Shown: piece after piece, positions 31,671 to 39,439 of the stretch
Layout of the letters: every line of letters begins with the position of its first letter
Position numbering within the stretch: the first letter of the stretch is position 1
Assembly (NCBI RefSeq): GCF_003172935.1
Contig: NZ_QGKS01000249.1
Location: forward strand, 1 to 41,926
DNA: 41,926 bases
From: Micromonospora sicca
GTDB lineage: Bacteria > Actinomycetota > Actinomycetes > Mycobacteriales > Micromonosporaceae
Reading direction: 5' to 3'
The notes under the pieces: model-generated
Seen by the model: only the letters and a program-made list of their open reading frames with translations
Told to the model about the DNA's origin: nothing
Database searches by the model: none
Program-made: the position numbers and the translations under genes

Positions 31671-33029
31671 CCGGGCCGGCCGGCACACCCCCGCTGCTCC
31701 AGATGGCGCTCCGGGTCGAACAGGACATCTTCGTCGTCCGGCAGCGTGGTCGGGAGGTCGCCGCGGCGGTCGGGCTGGAACACCAGGACCAGGTCTGGAT
31801 CGCCACGGCGCTCAGCGAGGTCGCCCGGGACCTGCTGCGGACCGCCGGCGGGGCGGACGTCACCTTCTCGGTGTTTCGACGTCGCCGCCGGGCGGTACGT
31901 GCTGTACGCGGACCTCGCGCCGGTGCGCCCGCTCCCGGACGGCAGCTACCAGCCGCAGTCCGGCGCGGTGGCGCGGCTGGTGGACATGCTGGGCGTCGTG
32001 GCGGACGAGGGGGATACGGTCGTGAGGATGTCCCGACGTGTCCCCGCCAACTCGCCGGCGCTGACCCTGGAACGGCTGGCCGAACTCCGTGCGGAGCTGG
32101 CCGACACCGCTCCGGGCACCGCCCTGGACGAGTTGGCCACGCAGAACCAGCAGCTGATCGCCGCGCTGGACGAGGTACGCAGCCAGCGCGACGAGCTGGA
32201 GGTGCTCAACTCCGAGCTCCAGGAGACCAACCGGGGTGTGATGGCGCTCTACAACCAGCTCACCGAGGAGTTGGAGGAGACCAACCGCGGGGTGGTCGCC
32301 CTCTACGCCGAGCTGGACGAGAAGTCCGCCCAGCTGCGTGCGGCCAGCGAGTCGAAGAGCCGGTTCCTGGCCAACGTCAGCCACGAGCTGCGCGCCCCGG
32401 TCACCGCGATCATCGGGCTGTCCCGGCTGCTCGGTGACTCCGCCTCCGACCCGCTCACCACCGAGCAGGCCCGCCAGGTGGGACTGATCCGGTCGTCGGC
32501 GGACGACCTGCTCGGCCTGGTCAACGAGCTGCTCGACCTGGCCAAGGCCGAGTCCGGCCGGATCGAGCCGAACTGGGCCGACGTGGACCTGCGGGCGCTC
32601 TACGGGCAGCTCCGGGGCACGCTGCGGGCGTTGGCCACCCGGCCGGAGGTCGAGCTGGTGGTGGAGGAGCCGCCGCACCCGGCCACCGTCCGCTCCGACG
32701 AGGTGCTGCTCGCCCAGGTGCTGCGCAACCTGCTGCACAACGGGTTGAAGTTCACCGAGCGGGGCGAGGTGCGGCTGCGCGCGGAGCGGCATGACGACCG
32801 CTGGTCGCTGTCGGTCTCGGACACCGGCGTCGGCATCCCGCCGGAGCTGCACGAGCGGGTCTTCGAGGAGTTCTACCAGGTGCCCGGGGCGACCCGGGTC
32901 GGTGGCACGGGCCTCGGGCTGCCGTACGCGCGCCGGCTGGTGATGCTGCTCGGCGGGACGCTGGAGCTGTCCAGCGCGCCGGGCCGCGGCAGCACTTTCA
33001 CCGTCACCCTGCCCACGGGCGGAGCGTGA
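31667..33029 (+). pseudogene. Histidine kinase with RsbT-like N-terminal domain, frameshifted
   Basis: Starts at ATG 31667 (ATGA overlap). Residues about 12-120 align with RsbT (DIFVVRQRGREVAAAVGL, IATALSEVARDLLRTAGG, final DEGDTVVRMSRRVP), but Asn of the N-box is Asp and the glycine boxes are missing. A coiled coil with repeated ELQETNRGVMALYNQLTEEL units follows, then a histidine kinase core with His239 (FLANVSHELRAPVTAI), N-box (LRNLLHNGLKF), DTGVGIP and GGTGLGLPYA. The frame breaks at the TTT of 31874-31876: removing one T joins VTFSV to FDVAAGRYVLYADL and gives 453 aa. Either a sequence error or an inactive gene. Confidence 0.9.
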
Positions 33030-34570
33030 CGGTGGGGGGCGGCGCGACGACCGTGCTCGTGGTCGACGACAGTCGTGCCAAGCGCTATCTGCTGGTGAGC
33101 TGGCTGACCCGGGCCGGGTTCGAGACGATCGAGGCGGAGAACGGCGCCGAGGCGCTGACCCGGCTGGAGACCGACCGGGTGGACCTGGTGGTGCTCGACG
33201 TCCGGCTGCCGGACCTCAGCGGCTTCGAGGTCTGCGAACGGATCAAGGAGCGCAACCCGGCGATGCCGGTCATCCACGTCTCCGCGCACGCGGTCGACGT
33301 GGTGGACCGGGCGCAGGGGCTGACCCGGGGCGCCGACGCCTACCTGGCCGAGCCGATCGAGCCGGAGGAACTGGTCGCCACCGCGCACGCGGTGCTCCGC
33401 TACTACCAGGCGCGGCAGCGGGCCGAGCTGCTCGCCGAGCGACTGGCCGCGCTCGCCGACGCCACCGTGCAGATGCACGCCGCTTCGAACTTCGTCCGGT
33501 TGCTGGAGGCAGCGGCCGCCGGCGCGGCGCATATCTTCAAGAGCCCGGCGGCGGTGATCGCGGAGACCTTCGACGGGGACTGCCTGGCCGGCGTGGCGGC
33601 CGGCCCGGACGCCGCCCCGCACGTCGTCCCGTGGGTGGTCGACGACACCGGGGTGCCGATCGGCACCACCGTCCGGGTCGACGAGCCCGCCGCGTGGGAT
33701 CTGGTCGACTGGCCGACCGGTGACACGGTGACCGTGGCCGCCGCCAAGCTGCGCGAGGACCGGGCCCCGCTCTACGTGGTGGTGCCGACCGCGACCCAGA
33801 CGGTGCGGACGCCGGTGCTGGTGCAACTCGCCCAGGCGATCGCCTCGGCGGCCGAGGCACAGCGCTCCTTCGACGAGGAGCACCGGATCGCGGTCACCCT
33901 CCAGCGCAGCCTGCTGCCCCGCCGGCTGCCCGAGATCGCCGGCCTGGACCTGGCGGTCCGGTACGAGCCGGCCAGCGCCCAGACCGAGGTGGGCGGCGAC
34001 TTCTACGAGTTGGTGATGCTCGACGGGCACCTGCTGATGGCGATCGGCGACGTGGCCGGGCACTCGCTGCACGCCGCGACGGTGATGGCCGAGCTGCGGC
34101 ACGCGGTCCGGGCGTACGCGGTCGAGGGGCACCAGCCGGGGGTGATCCTGGACCGGGTCAACGAGCTGATGTGTACCCTGCTGCCGAACGAGCTGGCCAC
34201 CATCTGCGTACTGCTGCTGCACCCTGGCAGCGGCCTGATCCGGCTGGCCAGCGCGGGGCACCTGCCGGCGCTGGTCAGCCTGGACGGCCGGGTGGAGTTC
34301 GTCGAGCAGGCCGCTCCGCTGCTCGGGGTCCGCGCGCCCCGCCCGCCGGACCTGGAGTTCGTGCTGCCGGCCGGCGCGACGCTGGTCCTCTACACCGACG
34401 GCCTGATCGAGCGGCGGGACGCCACCATCGACGAGGGGATGGCCGCGCTGGGCGCGGTCGCCACCCGGGTGGACGACGACCTGGACCAGTTCTGCCAGCG
34501 GTTGCTGGTCGAGCTGGCCCCGCCGGAGATCCACGACGACATCGCCGTGGTCGCCCTCCGCCGTCGCTGA
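33026..34570 (+). CDS. Response regulator with SpoIIE-type PP2C output
   Basis: 514 aa from GTG 33026, overlapping the kinase stop. The receiver domain (TTVLVVDDSRAKRYLLVSWL) has phospho-acceptor Asp58 in VVLDVRLPD. A GAF-like middle region follows (about 130-275), then a linker (HRIAVTLQRSLLPRRLPEIA) and a SpoIIE/RsbU-type phosphatase. Its metal ligands are visible: Asp325 (GGDFYEL), IGDVAGHS, Asp458 (YTDGLIE) and Asp504/505 (HDDIAVVAL). In known pathways it would dephosphorylate a STAS antagonist, here plausibly the one at 28456-28812, and activate a sigma factor elsewhere. Confidence 0.94.
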   Translation: MTVGGGATTVLVVDDSRAKRYLLVSWLTRAGFETIEAENGAEALTRLETDRVDLVVLDVRLPDLSGFEVCERIKERNPAMPVIHVSAHAVDVVDRAQGLTRGADAYLAEPIEPEELVATAHAVLRYYQARQRAELLAERLAALADATVQMHAASNFVRLLEAAAAGAAHIFKSPAAVIAETFDGDCLAGVAAGPDAAPHVVPWVVDDTGVPIGTTVRVDEPAAWDLVDWPTGDTVTVAAAKLREDRAPLYVVVPTATQTVRTPVLVQLAQAIASAAEAQRSFDEEHRIAVTLQRSLLPRRLPEIAGLDLAVRYEPASAQTEVGGDFYELVMLDGHLLMAIGDVAGHSLHAATVMAELRHAVRAYAVEGHQPGVILDRVNELMCTLLPNELATICVLLLHPGSGLIRLASAGHLPALVSLDGRVEFVEQAAPLLGVRAPRPPDLEFVLPAGATLVLYTDGLIERRDATIDEGMAALGAVATRVDDDLDQFCQRLLVELAPPEIHDDIAVVALRRR

Positions 34571-34594
34571 CCGGCCCGTCGGTCGCGGACCCGG

Positions 34595-35392
34595 TCAGCT
34601 CAGCGAGCGGGCGTACGCCGCCGGGGAGACCCCGGTGACGGCGGTGAACTCGCGGACGAGGTGGGCCTGGTCGCTGTAGCCGAGGTCGGTGGCGAGCGTC
34701 GCCCAGTCGAGCGGCCCGCCGGCGGCGGCCTGCTCGATCGCCTCCTGGAGCCGGTACCGCCGGATCACCCACTTCGGACCGACGCCGACGTGGTCGAGGA
34801 AGAGCCGCTGGAGCCGTCGGGTGGACACGCCGTGCCGGCGCGCGAAGTCGTCCACCCGCCGGATGCCCCGGTCGGCGCGGATCTCCTCGACCAGCGCGGT
34901 CGCTTCGGCGGCCAGCGGGTCGGGCCGGGGCGCCCAGCCGGTGAGCAGGGCGTCCAGCCGGCGGCAGCGGTCGTCGTCGGTGCCGAGGCAGACCGGGCCG
35001 GCGGCGGGGAGGCCGACGGCTTCGAGCGGCCGGCGTCGGCCGGTCAACTCGGCGACCGGCCGTCGCCAGAAGGGCCGGAAGCCGCCCGGCCGGAACTGGA
35101 CGCCGCTGGTCCGGCCGGCGCCGTGCAGGGTGATGGCGAAGAGTTCGCCCGCGGGGCCGGCCACCTCGGCGGTCTCCGGGCCGCCTGCCGGGCCGTGGAA
35201 CACCACGTTGACCGCCGGGTGCGGCACCACCCGCTGCTCGAAGGGCTCGGTCAGCTCCCAGTCGATGAGCCAGTAGTGCTCGACGTATGCCTGCAGCGCC
35301 GGGGTGGGCAACCGGCGGCGGAAGCGGACCTGCCGCAGCAGCCGGCCGGGGTCGAGGATGCCCCTGCTGTCCCGCCGCGGTCGCTGTCGCAT
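34595..35392 (-). CDS. AraC-family transcriptional regulator
   Basis: 265 aa from ATG 35392. The C-terminal AraC helix-turn-helix pair is clear (RVDDFARRHGVSTRRLQRLF, then DWATLATDLGYSDQAHLVRE and FTAVTGVSPAAYARS). The N-terminal half (LQAYVEHYWLIDWELTEPFE, VVPHPAVNVVFHGPAGG, GVQFRPGGFRPFW) matches the DUF6597-type effector region common in AraC proteins of this kind. It starts 31 bp from the divergent TIGR03086 gene and may regulate it. Confidence 0.92.
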   Translation of the reverse strand: MRQRPRRDSRGILDPGRLLRQVRFRRRLPTPALQAYVEHYWLIDWELTEPFEQRVVPHPAVNVVFHGPAGGPETAEVAGPAGELFAITLHGAGRTSGVQFRPGGFRPFWRRPVAELTGRRRPLEAVGLPAAGPVCLGTDDDRCRRLDALLTGWAPRPDPLAAEATALVEEIRADRGIRRVDDFARRHGVSTRRLQRLFLDHVGVGPKWVIRRYRLQEAIEQAAAGGPLDWATLATDLGYSDQAHLVREFTAVTGVSPAAYARSLS

Positions 35393-35423
35393 TTCTTCAA
35401 GACCACCTTCATACGCTGGCCCT

Positions 35424-35990
35424 ATGACCACGAAGACTAGTGAGCTGCTGGCCACCGCCGCACCTCGGACGGTGGCGGTGGTCCGCGGCATCTCCGACGA
35501 CCAGCTCTCCCGGCCCACCCCGTGCCCGGACTACCTGGTGCGCGACCTGCTCAACCACCTGTACGACGTGGTGGTCAACTTCCAGGCGCTCGCCCGGAGA
35601 CGGGAGGTCGACTGGTCGGCGAAGACCGACCACCTGACCGAGGGCTGGCGGGACCGGTTCGCGGCGGAGACCGCCCGCCTGGTCGAGGCCTGGGCCGACC
35701 CGGCCAGCCTGGAGGGCGTCTCGCCCGGCATGGGCCTGCCGCAGGAGACGGTCGGTGCGATGGCCCTGACCGACCTGACGGTGCACGCCTGGGACCTGGC
35801 CCGGGCCACCGGCCAGCGCCTGGACGTCGAGCCGGAGGTCCTCGCCGAGCTGCACGGGTTCATGGACCGGATGGGCGACACCGGCCAGCAGATGGGTGCC
35901 TTCGCCGCACCCCACCCGACCACCCCCGACGCCACCGACCTGGACCGCCTCCTGTCCCGCACCGGCCGCAACCCCATCTGGCACCCCTGA
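35424..35990 (+). CDS. TIGR03086-family metal-binding protein (DinB/maleylpyruvate isomerase-like)
   Basis: 188 aa from ATG 35424. A four-helix DinB-like bundle: PCPDYLVRDLLNHLYDVVV supplies the first metal His and LTDLTVHAWDLARATGQ the H-x3-D motif. TIGR03086 proteins are relatives of mycothiol-dependent maleylpyruvate isomerase and bind a metal. The thiol substrate and reaction here are unknown. It is divergent from the AraC regulator. Confidence 0.9.
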   Translation: MTTKTSELLATAAPRTVAVVRGISDDQLSRPTPCPDYLVRDLLNHLYDVVVNFQALARRREVDWSAKTDHLTEGWRDRFAAETARLVEAWADPASLEGVSPGMGLPQETVGAMALTDLTVHAWDLARATGQRLDVEPEVLAELHGFMDRMGDTGQQMGAFAAPHPTTPDATDLDRLLSRTGRNPIWHP

Positions 35991-36029
35991 CCCTTTCACC
36001 CTCCCTCCCCGCCAGCCGCTCCCGCTTCA

Positions 36030-36103
36030 CGCGATCTTGCAGTTGGGGCCCGCTTTTCGCGGCACTTGCCCGGTATTGCGGGGGCACCAACTGCAAGATC
36101 GCG
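36030..36103. repeat. 17-bp perfect inverted repeat
   Basis: CGCGATCTTGCAGTTGG at 36030-36046 pairs exactly with 36087-36103 across 40 nt, in the gap before the PadR gene. It looks like a dispersed intergenic palindrome rather than a simple terminator, given the long spacer. Confidence 0.7.
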
Positions 36104-36131
36104 CGGGAGGGAGGGGGAGGGGTTGACGGGG

Positions 36132-36150
36132 CTATTCGCTGAGTGAATAG
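36132..36150. promoter_or_regulatory. PadR-type operator
   Basis: CTATTC-GCTGAGT-GAATAG, 16 of 19 positions palindromic, ends 7 bp before GTG 36158. PadR proteins usually bind such sites near their own promoter. The operator overlaps the upstream GTG 36143, which argues for the later start. Confidence 0.6.
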
Positions 36151-36157
36151 TGGTGCG

Positions 36158-36694
36158 GTGTCCACTCAGCATGTTCTGCTCGGGTTGCTGGCGGGTGGGG
36201 CGCGGCACGGGTACGAGCTGAAGCGGGCCCACGACGCGCGGCTGCCCCGGGCCCGGCCGCTCGCCTTCGGCCAGGTCTACGCCACCCTCGCCCGCCTCCA
36301 ACGCGACGGGCTGGTGGTGCCCGCCGGGCAGGAGCGCGACGGCGGTCCGGACCGCACGGCATACGCGCTCACCGACGAGGGACGGGCCGCGCTGGAGCAC
36401 TGGCTCAGCACGGTTGAGCCGCCCGTGCCGTACGTGGCCAGCACGCTCTTCGCCAAGGTGGTCGTCGCGCTGCTGGCCGCCGACGTCGACCGGGCCCGGG
36501 CGTACCTGACCGCCCAGCGCCGGGCGCACACCGCGCGCCTGCGCGAGCTGACCGCCGTCAAGACCGCCCCCTCGGCCACCCTGGACGACGTCGTCGCGGC
36601 CGACTTCGCCATCGCCCACCTCGACGCCGACCTGCGGTGGCTGCACACCACCCTGGACCGGGTCGCCGACTGGCACCGGGAGGTGCACTCGTGA
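36158..36694 (+). CDS. PadR-family transcriptional repressor
   Basis: 178 aa from GTG 36158. A winged helix (HVLLGLLAGGARHGYELKRA, AFGQVYATLARLQRDGLVV, DRTAYALTDEGRAAL) is joined to a C-terminal helical dimerisation domain. It heads an operon with overlapping ABC transporter genes, the normal setting for a PadR repressor that controls drug or peptide efflux. The stop overlaps the ATPase start by four bases (GTGA). Confidence 0.93.
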   Translation: MSTQHVLLGLLAGGARHGYELKRAHDARLPRARPLAFGQVYATLARLQRDGLVVPAGQERDGGPDRTAYALTDEGRAALEHWLSTVEPPVPYVASTLFAKVVVALLAADVDRARAYLTAQRRAHTARLRELTAVKTAPSATLDDVVAADFAIAHLDADLRWLHTTLDRVADWHREVHS

Positions 36695-37392
36695 CACACC
36701 TGGAAGCTCGCGGCGTGGTCAAGGCGTACGGCAGGACACCCGCGCTCGGCGGGGTGACCCTCGACGTGGCCGAGGGGGAGATCGTGGCGGTGACCGGCCC
36801 GAGCGGGTGCGGCAAGTCCACCCTGCTGCACTGCCTCGCCGGCATCCTCCGCCCCGACGCGGGCGAGGTCACCTGGCGCGGCGCGCGGATCGACACCTGG
36901 TCCGAAGCGGCCCGGTCCCGGCTGCGCCGCACCGAGTTCGGGGTGCTCTTCCAGTTCGGCCAGCTCGTCGCCGAGCTGACCGCGGCGGAGAACGTCGCCC
37001 TTCCGCTGCTTCTCGCCGGCACGGGGCGGCGAGAGGCGCGGACGGCGGCGCTGACCTGGCTGGACCGGCTGGGAGTGGCCGAGGTCGCCGACGTCCGGCC
37101 CGGCGAGATGTCCGGCGGTCAGCAACAGCGCTGTGCCACCGCCCGGGCGCTGATCACCGAGCCCCGGGTGCTGTTCGCGGACGAGCCGACCGGCGCGCTG
37201 GACACCCTCGCCGGCGAGCAGGTGCTCACCCAACTGGTCCGGCTCGCCCGCGAGCAGCGCACCACCGTCGTGCTGGTCACCCACGAGCCACGGATCGCCG
37301 CGTACGCCGACCGGGAGGTGATGCTCCGGGACGGCCTGGTCGACCACACCGGGCTGGGGCTGGACACGCCGCTCGCGGGCGGCCACCGGTGA
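36691..37392 (+). CDS. ABC transporter ATPase (MacB/LolD type)
   Basis: 233 aa from GTG 36691. Walker A GPSGCGKST at residues 36-44, Q-loop (LFQFGQLVAELT), signature MSGGQQQR, Walker B VLFADEPTGALD and the H-loop VTHEP are all present. It belongs to the LolD/MacB group that works with FtsX-like permeases. It is coupled by overlap to the PadR gene before it and to the permease after it. Confidence 0.95.
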   Translation: MTHLEARGVVKAYGRTPALGGVTLDVAEGEIVAVTGPSGCGKSTLLHCLAGILRPDAGEVTWRGARIDTWSEAARSRLRRTEFGVLFQFGQLVAELTAAENVALPLLLAGTGRREARTAALTWLDRLGVAEVADVRPGEMSGGQQQRCATARALITEPRVLFADEPTGALDTLAGEQVLTQLVRLAREQRTTVVLVTHEPRIAAYADREVMLRDGLVDHTGLGLDTPLAGGHR

Positions 37393-38903
37393 GGCCGGCC
37401 ACCCTGGTCCGCCTCGCCCTGGCCGGCACCCGCACCGACACCGCCCGGGTAGTGCTGACCGCGCTGAGCGCCACGCTCGCCGTCCTCGCCGGCCTGGCCG
37501 CGCTGACCGTGCTGGCCATCCCGACACCATCCGGGGGGTCCGACGCACTCTCCGACCAGTACACCAACGGGCTGCTGCGAGAGCCGGGGTTGCGCGGCGG
37601 GACCGCGTTCGCCCTGCTGCTGCTCATGCTCCCGGTGCTGGGCCTCGCCGGGCAGTGCGCCCGGCTCGGCGCTCCCGCCCGGGACCGTCGACTGGCCGCG
37701 CTCCGGCTGGCCGGAGCCACCCCCGGCGAGGTCACCCGGGTCGCCGCGGCGGAGACCGGCCTGGCCGCCCTGCTCGGCGCGTCGACCGGGCTGCTGATCT
37801 ACCTGGCCGGTCACCAGCTGATGCACCGGCCGGACGCCCAAGGCCGGCTTCCGCTCCCCACCGACGTGTACCCGCCGACGGCTGGCATCGTGGCGGTGGT
37901 GCTCGGGTTGCCGGCGCTCGCCACGCTGGCCACCGCCCTGCTGCTGCGTCGGGTGACGACCACCCCGTTCGGCGTGGCCCGGAAGGCCCGGACCAGGCCG
38001 CCCTGGCCCTGGCCGGGCCTGCTGATCCTGCTCGGGCTGGCCGCCTTCGCCGCCTTCCGGCCGGCCGGGCTCTGGTACGAGCGTCGGCACAGCGAGCCAC
38101 CGCTCTGGCTGCTGCCGACGCTGCTGGTCGGTGGGGGCCTGATCGCCATGATCGGGGTGGTCACCGGGACCGGTTGGATCTCCCACCGCACCGGCCGTCT
38201 GCTGCACCGGTACGCCCGGGGGCCGGCCGCGCTGCTGGCCGCCTGCCGGTTGACAGCCGATCCGTGGGCGGGCAGCCGGACTTTCGCCGCGCTCCTCGCC
38301 GCGCTCATCTTCGGGGCCGGAGCCGCCGGGATCCGTGCCGACTTCCTGGCCACGATCGAACTGGGGCGGCGGACCGGCAACGGGATGGCCGCACCCGACG
38401 ACTTCTACCTGGGCGCGATGGACCTGGTCGACCTGGCGGTCGCGGTCGCCATGACGATCGCGGCGGGCGGCCTGCTGGTCGCGCTGGTGGAGGGGATCGT
38501 CGCCCGGCGGCAGGCGTATGCGGCGCTGGTGGCGACCGGGGTGCCCCGGGGGGTCATCGGCCGGTCCATCCTCTGGCAGTCCCTGGCGCCGGCGGCACCC
38601 GCGATCGCCGTCGCGCTCACCGTCGGTCTCCTGCTCGTCCGGGGCGCGTTCCCGGCGCCGACCGGCGGTGGCTACTCGCAGGAGATCTGCGACGCCGGGG
38701 AGAAGCTCTGCGCCGGCGAGGTCACCCGCGCCCAGTACGTCCGCACGGAGTGGGTTTCCCGGGTGACCGTGCCGCCGGACGTACCGTGGGACCGGCTGGC
38801 CTGGCTCGGCGCCGGCGCCCTCGGCGCGGTGCTGGTGACCGTGGGGGTCGGCCTGCTCTTCCTGCGCTCCAGCACCGCGGTGGAGGAGTTGCGGACGACC
38901 TGA
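37389..38903 (+). CDS. FtsX-like ABC transporter permease
   Basis: 504 aa from GTG 37389 (GTGA overlap). About eight transmembrane helices; an FtsX-type unit (DRRLAALRLAGATPGEVTRV then AAAETGLAALLGASTGLLIY) occurs in the first half and a second one (ARRQAYAALVATGVPRGVIG) near the end. A soluble loop with two Cys (EICDAGEKLCAGE) is probably extracytoplasmic. It forms a mechanotransmission-type efflux or signalling transporter with the preceding ATPase; substrate unknown. Confidence 0.92.
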   Translation: MRPATLVRLALAGTRTDTARVVLTALSATLAVLAGLAALTVLAIPTPSGGSDALSDQYTNGLLREPGLRGGTAFALLLLMLPVLGLAGQCARLGAPARDRRLAALRLAGATPGEVTRVAAAETGLAALLGASTGLLIYLAGHQLMHRPDAQGRLPLPTDVYPPTAGIVAVVLGLPALATLATALLLRRVTTTPFGVARKARTRPPWPWPGLLILLGLAAFAAFRPAGLWYERRHSEPPLWLLPTLLVGGGLIAMIGVVTGTGWISHRTGRLLHRYARGPAALLAACRLTADPWAGSRTFAALLAALIFGAGAAGIRADFLATIELGRRTGNGMAAPDDFYLGAMDLVDLAVAVAMTIAAGGLLVALVEGIVARRQAYAALVATGVPRGVIGRSILWQSLAPAAPAIAVALTVGLLLVRGAFPAPTGGGYSQEICDAGEKLCAGEVTRAQYVRTEWVSRVTVPPDVPWDRLAWLGAGALGAVLVTVGVGLLFLRSSTAVEELRTT

Positions 38904-39022
38904 TGTGACGCCGCCGCCGCCGGTCACGCTGTTGCCTGCGGAGGACCCGCCGGTGGGTCCCTCCGGGCCGGGGCCGGGGCCGGACCGGCCGGCGGAACGC
39001 GGAACATCGGGAGATCACCAGC

Positions 39023-39439
39023 ATGCAGAACCAGCCCGGCGGGGCGCCACCGGTCTTCGTCGACCGGACCGGACGACGTCGCCGGCTCACCGTCATCGCC
39101 GGCGCGGCGATGGGCCTCGGCCTGCTGACCAGCCTCGGGCTGATCCTCGCCGGCCTCTTCTTCGACTCCTCCGTCCCGCTGCCCGGCTGGTCGGAGACCA
39201 GGCAGCGGCCCCCCGTCGAGGCCGGGGTGGACGCCCCCGGCGAGGTACGCCAGCCGAGCAGCCCCAGCCCGCGCCCGGTGCCGGTGACCAGCACCTCCGT
39301 GCCCGCTCCGGCACCCTCGCCGACCTCCGCCGGCGCCCGGGCCACCGCCCCGGCGCCCCGGGCGTCCATGAGCAGCCCGCCGGGCCAGGGCGCCGAGCGG
39401 CGCACCGCCAAGCCCAGCCGCACCCCGCGCAAGCCATGA
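39023..39439 (+). CDS. Single-pass membrane protein with Pro/Ser/Thr-rich tail
   Basis: 138 aa from ATG 39023. A short cytoplasmic N-terminus ends in RRRR, followed by one transmembrane helix (about residues 22-46, LTVIAGAAMGLGLLTSLGLI) and an extracytoplasmic tail rich in Pro, Ser and Ala. Its stop overlaps the next gene by ATGA, so it is translated together with the polysaccharide deacetylase/glycosyltransferase and may be its membrane partner. No family recognised. Confidence 0.75.
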   Translation: MQNQPGGAPPVFVDRTGRRRRLTVIAGAAMGLGLLTSLGLILAGLFFDSSVPLPGWSETRQRPPVEAGVDAPGEVRQPSSPSPRPVPVTSTSVPAPAPSPTSAGARATAPAPRASMSSPPGQGAERRTAKPSRTPRKP

